Shown: positions 1-8,553, counted from the first letter of the stretch. The stretch: DNA of 64,000 bases from Lysobacter sp. FW306-1B-D06B (GCF_038446665.1 NZ_CP151802.1:1798001-1862000), one strand, 5' to 3'. Notes: generated by a model from the sequence alone, not told the origin. Made by a program: numbers and translations.

Positions 1-1253
1 AGGCCGATGCGCGCGGCGGCATCGAAGGGCGTGCGCTTGTCGCCGTTCTGCGTCAGCTCGAACGCGACGATCATGCCGGCCTGGCGCACGTCGGCGACGT
101 GCGGGTGATCGCTGAAGGGCGCCGACAACGCGGCCATGCGCGCGGCGGTTCCGCGGTTGCGCGCGATCACGTCGTCCTCCTCCAGGATCGACATGGACGC
201 GAGCGCCGCCGCGCACGCCAGCGGATTGCCGGTGTAGCTGTGCGAATGCAGGAAGGCCTTCTCGCGCGAATCGTCGAGGAAGCCGTCGTAGATGGACTGC
301 GTCGCCAGCACGGCCGCCAGCGGCAGCGCGCCGCCGGTGAGGCCTTTCGACAGGCACATCAGGTCCGGCTGCACGCCCGACTGCTCCGATGCGAACAACG
401 TCCCGGTGCGGCCGAAACCCACGGCGATCTCGTCGGCGATCAGGAACACGCCGTGCGCATCGCACAACTCGCGCACGCGCCTGAGGTACCGCGGATCGTG
501 CATGCGCATTCCGCCGGCGCACTGCACCCGCGGCTCCATGATGAGCGCGCAGACCTCGCCGGCATGGCGTTCCAGCAGCGTCGCCAGCGCATCGGCGGCG
601 CGCTGCGCGCGATCGGCGGGCGATTCGCCCGGCTCGCACAGGTAGGCGTCGGGCGAGGGCGCGAACAGCGCTTCGGCCAGCAGCGGCGCATACACGCGGC
701 GGTAGAGCGGGATGTCGCCGACCGCCAGCGCGCCCAGCGTTTCGCCGTGATAGCCGTTGTCGAGCGCGATGAACTTGGTGCGTCCTTCGATGCCGCGGTT
801 GCGGAACCAGTGGAAGGCCATTTTCAGCGCGACTTCCACGCCCGCCGAGCCGTTGTCGGCGTAGAACACCTTCGCCAGCGGTTCGCGGCCGGCCTCGCGC
901 GGGGCGATGGCGAGCAGTTTCTCCGCAAGTTCCACCGCCGGCGCGTGCGAGACGCCGGCAAGGATCACATGCTCCAGCGTGGTCGCCTGCCGGGCGATGG
1001 CCGCGGCGATGCGCGGCTCGGCGTGGCCGAACAGGTTGGTCCACCAGCTGCTGATGGCATCGAGGTAGCGACGGCCGTCGCGTCCGACCAGCCAGGCGCC
1101 TTCACCGCGTTCGATCGGGAGCAGGGGAAGGGTGTGGGGGTGTTCGCGCATCTGCGTGCACGGGTGCCAGAGCACGGCGAGGTCGCGCTCGCGCCAGGTG
1201 TCTGCGACGGCGTCCGCGTCGGCGCGCGCTATGATGTTGTCGAATCGCTGCAT
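1..1253 (-). CDS. bioA: Adenosylmethionine-8-amino-7-oxononanoate aminotransferase, C-terminus cut by window edge
   Basis: PLP enzyme of biotin synthesis that transfers the amino group of S-adenosylmethionine to 7-keto-8-aminopelargonate to make 7,8-diaminopelargonate in the cytoplasm. The frame opens at the ATG at 1253 (MQRFDNIIARAD) and stays open to the window edge, giving 417 complete codons. Visible family signatures are WHPCTQM near residue 32, the stretch ISSWWTNLFGHAEPRIA, the cofactor-binding LIADEIAVGFGRTG, and LSKGL with the Schiff-base lysine near residue 303. The 3' end lies outside the window. It is divergent from nudE with 118 bp between starts, so that gap must hold both promoters. 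The WHPCTQM and SSWW signatures separate BioA from related ornithine or GABA aminotransferases, so the call is firm. Confidence 0.95.
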   Translation of the reverse strand, partial: MQRFDNIIARADADAVADTWRERDLAVLWHPCTQMREHPHTLPLLPIERGEGAWLVGRDGRRYLDAISSWWTNLFGHAEPRIAAAIARQATTLEHVILAGVSHAPAVELAEKLLAIAPREAGREPLAKVFYADNGSAGVEVALKMAFHWFRNRGIEGRTKFIALDNGYHGETLGALAVGDIPLYRRVYAPLLAEALFAPSPDAYLCEPGESPADRAQRAADALATLLERHAGEVCALIMEPRVQCAGGMRMHDPRYLRRVRELCDAHGVFLIADEIAVGFGRTGTLFASEQSGVQPDLMCLSKGLTGGALPLAAVLATQSIYDGFLDDSREKAFLHSHSYTGNPLACAAALASMSILEEDDVIARNRGTAARMAALSAPFSDHPHVADVRQAGMIVAFELTQNGDKRTPFDAAARIG

Positions 1254-1371
1254 CCCGCCATTCTAGCCCCGCACACCGGGCCGGCCCGGGCCGAGGTCCA
1301 GATGTCCGCCGCAGTACGCGGGCATCCAATGCCGAGCGCCACGCGGGCCAGCATCCCTTCCGGAATCCCGC

Positions 1372-1923
1372 ATGTCGCGTCGCCTGCCCACCATCCATCG
1401 CATCACCGAACACGATGCCGGACCGTACCGGCTCGAACGCCTCGACCTGGAGTTCGCCAACGGCGAGCGCCGCCATTACGAGCGCTTGCATGGACGCGGC
1501 CACGGCGCGGTCGTGGTGGTGCCGATGCTGGACGATGAGACCGTGCTGCTGGTGCGCGAGTACGCGGCCGGCGTGCACCGTTACGAACTGGGCCTGGTGA
1601 AAGGCCGCATCGACGCCGGCGAGACGCCCGTCCAGGCCGCCGACCGCGAGCTGAAGGAAGAAGCCGGCTACGGCGCGCGCGACATCCAGGTGCTGCGCGC
1701 GCTCACGCTGGCGCCCACGTACATGAGCCACCAGGCGCACCTGGTGCTGGCGCGCGATCTCTATCCCGAGCGCCTGCCGGGCGATGAGCCGGAGGAACTC
1801 GAAGTGGTGCCGTGGAAGCTCGATCGTCTGCACGAGCTGATCCTGCGCGAGGACTTCTCCGAAGGCCGCAGCATCGCCGCTCTTTTCATCGCCCGCGAAT
1901 GGCTGAGGACGCACACGCAATGA
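1372..1923 (+). CDS. nudE: Nudix hydrolase, ADP compounds hydrolase NudE type
   Basis: Predicted Nudix pyrophosphatase of 183 aa that cleaves ADP-linked compounds such as ADP-ribose, NADH or Ap3A to AMP plus the other phosphate moiety. The Nudix box runs from G78 (GRIDAGETP) to Y100 and includes the metal-binding RELKEEAGY. The N-terminal half carries ERRHYERL and GRGHGAVVVVPML, typical of NudE proteins. The stop overlaps the start of cysQ as ATGA, so the two are probably translationally coupled. NudE next to CysQ (a 3'-phosphoadenosine phosphatase) forms a small nucleotide clean-up unit, which is also a known pairing in gamma-proteobacteria. Substrate preference cannot be read from sequence alone. 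Confidence 0.88.
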   Translation: MSRRLPTIHRITEHDAGPYRLERLDLEFANGERRHYERLHGRGHGAVVVVPMLDDETVLLVREYAAGVHRYELGLVKGRIDAGETPVQAADRELKEEAGYGARDIQVLRALTLAPTYMSHQAHLVLARDLYPERLPGDEPEELEVVPWKLDRLHELILREDFSEGRSIAALFIAREWLRTHTQ

Positions 1924-2717
1924 TTCCTGCCGCACTGCGCGAGGAGGTGATCGCGCTGGCGCACGACGCCGCTTCCGCGATCCTGGGCATCTACGACAGC
2001 GAGTTCGCCGTCCAGCACAAGGACGACGATTCGCCGCTCACCGCCGCCGACCTGGCCGCGCACCGCTGCATCGTCGATGGACTGGCGCGCATCACGCCGG
2101 ACATTCCCGTGTTGTCGGAGGAATCCGCGCACGAAGTGCCGACGGCGATGCGCCGCCAGTGGTCGCGGCTTTGGCTGGTCGATCCGCTCGACGGCACGCG
2201 CGAGTTCGTCAAGCGCAACGGTGAGTTCACGGTGAACATCGCGCTGATCGAGGACGGCGTGGCCGTGTTCGGCGTGGTGCAGGCGCCGGTGACGGGCGAG
2301 CTGTGGCACGGCGGCGCCGAGCTGGGCGCGTTCCTTCGCAAAGGCACGCAGGAATCGGCATTGCACGTCCGCGCGCCGGCGACCGCGCCGCTGCGCGTGG
2401 CCGCCAGCCGTTCGCACCGCGACACGCGCACGCAGGCCTTCATCGACCGCATGGGCGAGACGGAGCCGTTGGGGCTGGGTTCGTCGCTCAAGTTCTGCAA
2501 GCTCGCCGACGGCACGCTCGACGTGTATCCGCGCTTCGGCCCGACCAGCGAATGGGACACCGCCGCCGGCCAGTGCGTGCTGGAAGGCGCGGGCGGCGCG
2601 GTGCTGGATCCGCTGGGCCGACCGTTCCGCTACAACCAGCGCGAGCGGATCCTCAACGGCGACTTCGTCGCGTTGGGCGATCGGTCGCTGCCGTGGCAAG
2701 AATGGATCACTTCCTGA
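1920..2717 (+). CDS. cysQ: 3'(2'),5'-bisphosphate nucleotidase CysQ
   Basis: Mg-dependent, Li-sensitive phosphatase of the inositol monophosphatase superfamily. It hydrolyses 3'-phosphoadenosine 5'-phosphate to AMP and so controls the PAP/PAPS pools of sulfate assimilation. The protein is 265 aa. The metal-binding motif DPLDGT begins at D88, with upstream LSEES near residues 66-70. The second signature SEWDTAAGQ is in the C-terminal half. The start is the ATG overlapping the nudE stop; an in-frame ATG further upstream would lie inside nudE and is not needed. The gene is followed after 16 bp by a small membrane protein and then mazG, so nudE-cysQ-orf-mazG could be one transcript of nucleotide-sanitising enzymes. 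Confidence 0.93.
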   Translation: MIPAALREEVIALAHDAASAILGIYDSEFAVQHKDDDSPLTAADLAAHRCIVDGLARITPDIPVLSEESAHEVPTAMRRQWSRLWLVDPLDGTREFVKRNGEFTVNIALIEDGVAVFGVVQAPVTGELWHGGAELGAFLRKGTQESALHVRAPATAPLRVAASRSHRDTRTQAFIDRMGETEPLGLGSSLKFCKLADGTLDVYPRFGPTSEWDTAAGQCVLEGAGGAVLDPLGRPFRYNQRERILNGDFVALGDRSLPWQEWITS

Positions 2718-2733
2718 TCCAGCTGCGCGCGCC

Positions 2734-3012
2734 ATGCCCATCACATTGATCATGCTTGTTGTCGTGCTGATACTCATCTTGGGACCGACGCTTGTTGTCG
2801 GGCGCTCGCATCTGGCTGCACAGCAGTCCGGATGGCGTGCGGCGGCGGAAGCAGTCCTCGTCCTCTTGGCCGGTATCTTGTTCTTCGGTTGGTACGGCGT
2901 GTCCGTGGCTTTGGTGTATTGGATGCTCCGCACCGAGTGGCTGGACAAGAAGAAGGACGCCCAGGCGCATGCCATTGCCGATAAAGCAGCACCGCAGGAC
3001 GGCATTGGATGA
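2734..3012 (+). CDS. Small two-helix membrane protein of unknown function
   Basis: Putative protein of 92 aa that I do not recognise. It has a hydrophobic segment at about residues 3-23 and a second at about 38-66 (AVLVLLAGILFFGWYGVSVAL), followed by a charged tail containing DKKKD. The topology is a two-pass inner-membrane protein. No good ribosome-binding site precedes the ATG at 2734, and the ATG at codon 7 is an alternative. Codon use is less GC-biased at third positions than in its neighbours, which suggests a weakly conserved or more recently acquired gene. It sits between cysQ and mazG with short gaps on both sides, so it is probably co-transcribed, but the context gives no function. 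Confidence 0.6.
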   Translation: MPITLIMLVVVLILILGPTLVVGRSHLAAQQSGWRAAAEAVLVLLAGILFFGWYGVSVALVYWMLRTEWLDKKKDAQAHAIADKAAPQDGIG

Positions 3013-3052
3013 CGTACTGTTCGGGTTCGCTTCCCTGACTCCGTGAACTGCG

Positions 3053-3889
3053 ATGACGTCACTCAGTAGCTTCGATTTCCGTGATGTCCATACCCTTTTG
3101 AACATCATGGCCCGCCTGCGCGACCCGAACGGCGGGTGCCCGTGGGACCTGGAGCAGGACTTCGCCACGATCGCGCCGTACACGATCGAGGAAGCGTACG
3201 AAGTCGCCGACGCGATCGACCGCGGCGACCTGGTCGATCTGAAGGACGAACTGGGCGACCTGCTGCTGCAGGTGGTCTTCCATGCGCAGATGGCGAACGA
3301 GCAGGGCGCATTCGCGTTCGGCGACGTGGTCGCGGCGATCTGCGACAAGATGGTGCGCCGGCATCCGCATGTCTTCGGCGATGCGTCGGTCGAGGACGCG
3401 GACGCGCAGACCGTCGCATGGGAAGAACAGAAGCGCCGCGAGCGCGAGGCCAGCGGCCATGAGGACCGTTCCGCGCTCGCCGGCATCGCACGCGGCCTGC
3501 CCGAGTGGCAGCGCGCGGTGAAATTGCAGAAGCGCGCCGCGCGCGTGGGCTTCGACTGGCCCGACGTCACGCCGGTGATCGCCAAGCTGCACGAGGAGAT
3601 CGACGAGGTGCGGGTGGAGTTCGCCGCACTGGACGCCGATCCGCAGGACGCCGCGGCGCGGGACCGGCTGGAGGACGAGATCGGCGACGTGCTGTTCGTC
3701 TGCGCCAACCTCGCGCGTCACGCGCAGGTGGACGTGGGCGCGGCGATGCGCCGGGCGAACCTCAAGTTCGAGCGCCGCTTCCGCGCGATGGAGGCGCTGG
3801 CCGAGGCCGACGGGACCCCGCTTGCCGGGCTTTCGCTGGAAGCGCAGGATCGCCTCTGGGATCGCGCCAAGGCCGCCGAAAAGGCCTGA
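3053..3889 (+). CDS. mazG: Nucleoside triphosphate pyrophosphohydrolase MazG
   Basis: House-cleaning enzyme that hydrolyses (d)NTPs to the monophosphate and pyrophosphate, limiting aberrant nucleotides and affecting (p)ppGpp-related stress responses. The product is 278 aa, the normal size for the two-domain MazG of E. coli type. The N-terminal MazG domain shows RLRDPNGGCPWD, then EEAYEVADAI and DELGDLLLQVVFHA. The C-terminal catalytic domain shows KLHEEIDEV and EDEIGDVLFVCANLARH, with the paired acidic residues that bind magnesium. It starts 40 bp after the small membrane protein and is followed after 22 bp by the Mpo1-like gene. The call is secure. Confidence 0.95.
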   Translation: MTSLSSFDFRDVHTLLNIMARLRDPNGGCPWDLEQDFATIAPYTIEEAYEVADAIDRGDLVDLKDELGDLLLQVVFHAQMANEQGAFAFGDVVAAICDKMVRRHPHVFGDASVEDADAQTVAWEEQKRREREASGHEDRSALAGIARGLPEWQRAVKLQKRAARVGFDWPDVTPVIAKLHEEIDEVRVEFAALDADPQDAAARDRLEDEIGDVLFVCANLARHAQVDVGAAMRRANLKFERRFRAMEALAEADGTPLAGLSLEAQDRLWDRAKAAEKA

Positions 3890-3911
3890 GCGGTCAGCCA
3901 CGGAGGACGAC

Positions 3912-4214
3912 ATGTCGCGCTTCGCCAGCTTCCGCGAGTTCTACCCGTTCTACCTCAGCGAACACAGCCACCGCACCAGTCGGCGACTGCATTTCATCGG
4001 CAGTTGCGGCGTGCTGGCGCTGCTGGCGACCGCGATCGTGCAGCGCAATGCGTGGTGGCTGCTGGCGGCGCTGGTGTGCGGCTACGGTTTCGCCTGGGTC
4101 GGGCACTTCTTCTTCGAGAAGAACCGGCCGGCGACGTTCAAGCACCCGTTCTATTCGTTCGTCGGCGACTGGGTGATGTTCAAGGACATCTTGAGCGGGA
4201 GGATACGGTTCTGA
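3912..4214 (+). CDS. Mpo1/DUF962-like membrane protein
   Basis: Product of 100 aa with the DUF962/Mpo1 pattern: SEHSHRTSRRLHFIGS at residues 14-29, two hydrophobic segments in the middle (GVLALLATAIVQ and WWLLAALVCGYGFAWVGHFF), and a C-terminal HPFYSFVGDWVMF. Yeast Mpo1 of this family is an iron-dependent alpha-oxidation dioxygenase acting on 2-hydroxy fatty acids. The conserved histidines around HRTSRRLHFIG, FVGHFFFEKN-like and HPF are the presumed metal ligands. Whether the bacterial protein does the same reaction is unknown. The ATG at 3912 is preceded by GGAGGA, a good ribosome-binding site. It is the last gene before a repeat-bearing intergenic region. Confidence 0.8.
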   Translation: MSRFASFREFYPFYLSEHSHRTSRRLHFIGSCGVLALLATAIVQRNAWWLLAALVCGYGFAWVGHFFFEKNRPATFKHPFYSFVGDWVMFKDILSGRIRF

Positions 4215-4378
4215 TTTCTGTTTTCCCTCTCCCCTTTCGGCGACCGAAGGGAGTGCAGAGCTGAGAGGGACAGGCCGCCGAATGCGGCCAGGGAGAGGGG
4301 GCACAAGTCCGCGCTGCGCGCGCCCTCTTCCGCCCGTCGGCACCTTCTCCCGCAAGGGGAGAAGGCCAACACCGGACC
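4215..4378. repeat. Intergenic repeat with CCCTCTCCC-type hairpins
   Basis: The space between the convergent Mpo1-like and DUF486 genes holds short purine/pyrimidine-rich hairpins, for example CTTCTCCCGCAAGGGGAGAAG near 4345-4366 (with a GCAA loop) and a TTTTCCCTCTCCCC block near 4220. Related blocks occur at 12321-12366 and 44701-44760 in this window. This looks like a dispersed intergenic repeat family that also serves as a terminator between convergent genes. No coding sequence is seen. Confidence 0.65.
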
Positions 4379-4720
4379 TCACTCCAGAAAGATCAACCAC
4401 GCCGCCACCGCGATCAGCGCGAAGCCGGCCCAGTGGTTCCACTTCAGCGGCTGGTCCAGGTACCAGGCCGAGAAGCCCGCGAAGACCAGCAGGGTGATGA
4501 CCTCCTGCATGCCCTTGAGCTGGGGCGCCGAGTAGACTGAGCTGCCCATCCGGTTGGCGGGCACCATCAGGCAGTACTCGAAGAACGCGATGCCCCAGCT
4601 GGCGAAGATCGCCAGCATCAGCGGCGCGGACTTGTACTTCAGGTGCCCGTACCAAGCGAAGGTCATGAAGATGTTCGAGCCCAGCAGCAGGGCGATGGGG
4701 AGGATGCGGTCCAGGGGCAT
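4379..4720 (-). CDS. DMT-superfamily membrane protein, DUF486
   Basis: Inner-membrane protein of 113 aa with four predicted helices, at about residues 6-24, 33-52, 70-88 and 97-113. The sequence pattern (LLLGSNIFMTFAWYGHL, SWGIAFFEYCLMVPANRMG, LKGMQEVITL, FSAWYLDQPLKWN) is characteristic of the DUF486 family, related to small drug/metabolite transporters. The substrate is unknown. It is monocistronic and divergent from the response regulator, with 108 bp between starts. The C-terminal end (AAWLIFLE) closes directly after the last helix, as in other members. Confidence 0.85.
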   Translation of the reverse strand: MPLDRILPIALLLGSNIFMTFAWYGHLKYKSAPLMLAIFASWGIAFFEYCLMVPANRMGSSVYSAPQLKGMQEVITLLVFAGFSAWYLDQPLKWNHWAGFALIAVAAWLIFLE

Positions 4721-4828
4721 GAGAAGGAATCGCTAGGGTTTCGTTCAGGTTTTGTGGTGGGCCTTCACGGTCCCTCCACCGGCGGCCCGGCAGCCTTCAC
4801 AAAGCTGAAGCGTCGGGAGGGTTTTTGC

Positions 4829-5545
4829 ATGCAGGGTACCGGAACAAGGGACGGCGGCCTGGTCCTCATTGTCGAAGACAACCGCAACATCTCGGAAATG
4901 GTCGGCGAATACCTCGAAGGCCGGGGGTTCGAAGTCGACTATGCCAGCGACGGCCTTGACGGCTATCGCCTGGCGACGGAGAACAACTACGACGTCATCG
5001 TGCTCGACTTGATGCTCCCGCGCATGGACGGCGTGGAGCTGTGCAAGAAGCTGCGCGAGGAGGCGCGCAAGTCCACGCCGGTGCTGATGCTCACCGCGCG
5101 TGACACGCTGGACGAGAAGCTCACCGGACTGGGCGCCGGGGCCGACGATTACCTGACCAAGCCGTTCGCGATCCAGGAACTGGAAGCGCGCCTGCGCGCC
5201 CTGATCCGCCGCGAGCGCCGGCAGGTCGGCGGCGAAGTGCTGAAGGTCGCCGATCTGGTGCTCGATCCGGCCAGCCTGCGCGTCACTCGCGGCGGCAGCG
5301 AGTTGCAGCTCTCGCCCATCGGACTTCGCCTGCTGACGATCCTCATGCGCGAATCGCCGCGCGTGGTCAGCCGGCAGGAGATCGAACGCGAGATCTGGGG
5401 CAACGGGCTGCCCGACTCGGACACGCTGCGCAGTCACCTCTACAACCTGCGCAAGACCATCGACAAGCCGTTCGACAAGCAGCTGCTGCACACCGTGCAG
5501 AGCGCGGGTTATCGCGTGGCCGACATATCGCAGCCGCCCGAGTAG
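4829..5545 (+). CDS. OmpR/PhoB-type response regulator
   Basis: Two-component transcription factor of 238 aa. The receiver domain covers residues 12-125, with acidic residues E16/D17, the phospho-acceptor D60 in VIVLDLMLPRMDG, T89 and K111 in YLTKPF. The winged-helix DNA-binding domain follows at about 140-233 (LSPIGLRLLTILM ... SHLYNLRKTID ... HTVQSAGYRVA). The chosen ATG at 4829 is preceded by GGGAGGG. It lies 16 bp before a histidine kinase gene and upstream of a MacA/MacB export locus, so it most likely controls that system, though this is inferred from position only. Confidence 0.92.
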   Translation: MQGTGTRDGGLVLIVEDNRNISEMVGEYLEGRGFEVDYASDGLDGYRLATENNYDVIVLDLMLPRMDGVELCKKLREEARKSTPVLMLTARDTLDEKLTGLGAGADDYLTKPFAIQELEARLRALIRRERRQVGGEVLKVADLVLDPASLRVTRGGSELQLSPIGLRLLTILMRESPRVVSRQEIEREIWGNGLPDSDTLRSHLYNLRKTIDKPFDKQLLHTVQSAGYRVADISQPPE

Positions 5546-5561
5546 GCGGCGCGGGAACGCC

Positions 5562-6839
5562 ATGGCGCACGGACTTCCGCGCAGGATCAAACTTGCGTTC
5601 ATCACGCAGGCGTTGATCGGCAGCATCGTGATCACGGTGGGCATCCTGCTCACCGGCATCGTCGTGCGCCAGAAGGTCGTGGAGCAGCGCGTGGCGCAGG
5701 AGGCGGCGGCGTTCTGGCGCGCCTACGAACAGGACCCGACGCATCGGCTGCCCAGCAGCTCGACGATGTCGAGCTACCTGGTGATCCCGGGCAACCTGCA
5801 ACCGCAACTGCCGGCCGAGCTGCGCGACGTCACCGGCACGGGCGTGCAGCGCCTGCCGGAAAGCGGGCGGCTGGTCTACGTCGACCGCCGACCGCAGGGC
5901 ACCTTGTACCTGATCTTCTCGGCGTGGCTGGCGGACCAGTCGGTGTTGTTCACCGGCCTGGTCTCGCTGTTGCTGTCGCTGGTGACCAGCGGCGTGCTGA
6001 TCTGGCTGACGTACCGCACGTCCAAGCGCATGGTCACGCCGGTGAGCTGGCTGGCGAACCAGGTCGCGCACTGGGACCCGCGCGATCCCGATGCCAGCGC
6101 GATCGCCACCGCGCACCTGCCGGCCGAGGCGGGCGATGAAGTGCGCAAGCTCTCGCGCGCGCTCACCGGGTTGTCGCAGCGCGTGGGCGATTTCGTCCAG
6201 CGCGAGCGCAACTTCACCCGCGATGCCAGCCACGAACTGCGCACGCCGCTCACCGTCATCCGCGTCGCCACCGATCTGATGCTGGCCGACAACGAGAACA
6301 GCCCGCGCACGCGGCGTTCGCTTTCGCGCATCCAGCAGGCGGGGCGCGACATGGAGGCGGTGATCGAGGCCTTCCTCATCCTCGCGCGCGAGGCCGACGT
6401 GGCGCCGCAGAGCGAGGAGTTCGAGGTGCGCGACATCGTGAGCGCCGAAGTGGATCGCATCCGCCCGTTGCTGAGCGATCGCCCGGTGAGCGTGAGCCTG
6501 CACGACGAAGGCGCCCCGCGCCTGATCGCACCGCCGCACGTGCTGCGGGTAATGGTCGGCAACCTGCTGGGCAACGCGGTGCGGTTCACCGAATCGGGCG
6601 AGATCGAAATCCGCCTGATGCCCGACCGCGTGGTGATCCGCGACAGCGGCATCGGCATGTCGCCGGAAATCCTGGCCAAGGCGTTCGACCCGTTCTTCCG
6701 CGCCGATTCGGCCGACAGCGACGGCAAGGGTATGGGGTTGTCGATCGTGCGACGCCTGGGCGAACGCTTCGGCTGGCCGGTGAGCCTGGCCAGCGCGCCG
6801 GGGCAGGGCACGACGGCGGTGATCCGCTTCGCGCGTTGA
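5562..6839 (+). CDS. Membrane sensor histidine kinase
   Basis: Sensor kinase of 425 aa and partner of the preceding regulator. The predicted order is TM1 at residues 12-33, a periplasmic region of about 95 residues (34-127), TM2 at 128-150, a HAMP-like linker, then the HisKA domain with the phospho-acceptor H224 in DASHELRTPL. The C-terminal ATPase domain carries the N box (GNLLGNAVRFTESG), G1 (RDSGIGMSP) and G2 (GKGMGLSIVRRLGE). The periplasmic domain has no motif that I recognise, so the signal is unknown. A 154-bp gap separates it from the adaptor gene downstream. Confidence 0.92.
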   Translation: MAHGLPRRIKLAFITQALIGSIVITVGILLTGIVVRQKVVEQRVAQEAAAFWRAYEQDPTHRLPSSSTMSSYLVIPGNLQPQLPAELRDVTGTGVQRLPESGRLVYVDRRPQGTLYLIFSAWLADQSVLFTGLVSLLLSLVTSGVLIWLTYRTSKRMVTPVSWLANQVAHWDPRDPDASAIATAHLPAEAGDEVRKLSRALTGLSQRVGDFVQRERNFTRDASHELRTPLTVIRVATDLMLADNENSPRTRRSLSRIQQAGRDMEAVIEAFLILAREADVAPQSEEFEVRDIVSAEVDRIRPLLSDRPVSVSLHDEGAPRLIAPPHVLRVMVGNLLGNAVRFTESGEIEIRLMPDRVVIRDSGIGMSPEILAKAFDPFFRADSADSDGKGMGLSIVRRLGERFGWPVSLASAPGQGTTAVIRFAR

Positions 6840-6993
6840 TCGCCCCGCGACGCGAACGTGCGTTCGTGCATCCTTAACGTTGGCCGCCGGTGGCGGCCGT
6901 GACACGATCCTCCAATGAACGAATCGGCGCCGCGGTTGTCAACGCAGGCGCCCCCGGTGCGTTTGCGCCGGCAGAACCCTTGAAGCGAGCCTC

Positions 6994-8553
6994 ATGAGCG
7001 CAGCCCGCCCGTCGTCCCGCAACGCCCGCAAGCCCACGCCCTGGATCCGCCATGGCATCGCCGCCGCCGTGGTGCTCGCCCTCGTGGCGGGCGGCGTCTA
7101 TCTCTATCGCCAGCGCGGCGCGGAAGCCTCCGCCGGGGCCTATCGCACCGTGCCGGTGGAACGCGGCGACATCCGCGTCGCGATCTCCTCCACCGGCACG
7201 CTCAGCGCGATCTCCACCGTCACCGTCGGCAGCCAGGTGTCCGGTCAGGTCACCGACGTACTGGTGGACTACAACGACGAGGTGAAGAAGGGCCAGATCA
7301 TCGCCCGCATCGACCCGAAGACCTACGAGGCACAGATCGCCCAGGGCAACGCGCAGATCGCAAGCGCGCACGCCTCGCTCAACCAGGCGCAGGCGACGCT
7401 GCTCAACGCCGAGCTGGACTACAAGCGCAAGGCAGACCTCGGCGCGCGCCAGCTGGTCGCGCGCAGCGATGTCGACCTGGCGAAGGCCACGCTTGACCAG
7501 GCCCGCGCACAGGTCAACGCGGCGCAGGCCTCGATCCGCCAGCAGACCGCGTCCACGCAGACCACGCAGGTGAACCTGGATCGCACCGTGATCCGCTCGC
7601 CGGTGGACGGCGTGGTGCTCACGCGCAGCATCGAGCCCGGCCAGACGGTCGCGGCCAGCCTGCAGGCGCCGGAGTTGTTCACCATCGCCGAGGATCTGGC
7701 GAAGATGAAGATCGAGCTGGCGGTGGACGAGGCCGACATCGGCCAGGTCAAGGCCGGGCAGAACGTCTCCTTCACCGTCGATGCGTTCCCGGACCGCCAG
7801 TTCCGCGGCACCGTCGAGCAGGTCCGCCTGTCGGCCACGACGACGAACAACGTGGTGACTTATCCCGTCGTCGTCACCGTCGACAACAGCGACGGCACGC
7901 TGCTGCCGGGCCTGACGGTCAACGCCGAAATCGAAGTCAGCCAGCGCGACGACGTGCTGAAGGTCTCCAACGCCGCGCTGCGCTACAAGCCCGCGGATGC
8001 CGGCCAGAACGCACCGGGCGCGGCGCCGCAGGCCGGTGGCCCGCGCGGCGGCACGGGCATGCTGGACGATCTGACGCGCACGGCCACCGCGATGAAGTTG
8101 AACGCCGACCAGCAGGCGGCCTTCGACACCGCGATCGAGGCCGTCCGCGCACGCCAGGCCGCGCGCCAGGCGCAGGCGACGCAGCAGGGCGGCGGCAACC
8201 GCCTGTTCGGCGGCGGTGGTGGTGGTCGCGGCGGTCCGGGCGGCATGGTGGTGATGGGCGGCCCCGGTTCTGGCAACAACCAGGCGCAGATGCGTCAGCG
8301 CATGGCCGAGCGCTTCAAGGAAGACTTCGGCACCTTCCGCGCTTCGCTCGACGACGCGCAGAAGAAGCAGTGGGACGCCACGCTGTCGGGCCTGTTCAAC
8401 GCCAAGCGCGTGCAGCTCTACAAGCTCGACGGCGGCCAGCCCGTTGCGGTGACCGTGCGCCTGGGGCCCAGCGATGGCACCAGCACGGAGATCTCCGGCG
8501 GCGGCCTGAAGGCCGGCGACCCGATCGTCACCGGCGAGAAGGCGCGCGAATGA
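6994..8553 (+). CDS. Periplasmic adaptor (MacA/HlyD family) of an ABC efflux system
   Basis: Membrane-fusion protein of 519 aa that would link the MacB-type ABC transporter to an outer-membrane channel. One N-terminal TM anchor lies at about residues 16-36. The barrel-sandwich half-motif DVLVDYNDEVKKGQIIARID follows, then a coiled-coil hairpin (residues about 110-190), the second lipoyl half RSPVDGVVLTRSIEPGQTVA, and a beta-barrel domain. Unusually, about 120 residues are inserted between ALRYKP (near 331) and VQLYKLDGG (near 471). The insert includes a glycine-rich loop at 8206-8280 and a charged helical part. The stop overlaps the next start as ATGA. I leave the symbol empty because several adaptor subfamilies look like this. 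Confidence 0.88.
   Translation: MSAARPSSRNARKPTPWIRHGIAAAVVLALVAGGVYLYRQRGAEASAGAYRTVPVERGDIRVAISSTGTLSAISTVTVGSQVSGQVTDVLVDYNDEVKKGQIIARIDPKTYEAQIAQGNAQIASAHASLNQAQATLLNAELDYKRKADLGARQLVARSDVDLAKATLDQARAQVNAAQASIRQQTASTQTTQVNLDRTVIRSPVDGVVLTRSIEPGQTVAASLQAPELFTIAEDLAKMKIELAVDEADIGQVKAGQNVSFTVDAFPDRQFRGTVEQVRLSATTTNNVVTYPVVVTVDNSDGTLLPGLTVNAEIEVSQRDDVLKVSNAALRYKPADAGQNAPGAAPQAGGPRGGTGMLDDLTRTATAMKLNADQQAAFDTAIEAVRARQAARQAQATQQGGGNRLFGGGGGGRGGPGGMVVMGGPGSGNNQAQMRQRMAERFKEDFGTFRASLDDAQKKQWDATLSGLFNAKRVQLYKLDGGQPVAVTVRLGPSDGTSTEISGGGLKAGDPIVTGEKARE

Noticed and set aside
99..1538. A 479-codon plus-strand frame across bioA and the start of nudE
   Set aside because: It is antisense to bioA, which carries clear catalytic motifs on the minus strand, and it runs through the divergent promoter region.
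4379..4720. Assignment of the DUF486 gene as an EmrE-type multidrug pump
   Set aside because: It has four helices and the right size, but the membrane-embedded glutamate and signature residues of the SMR family were not recognised, so only the DUF486 name is given.
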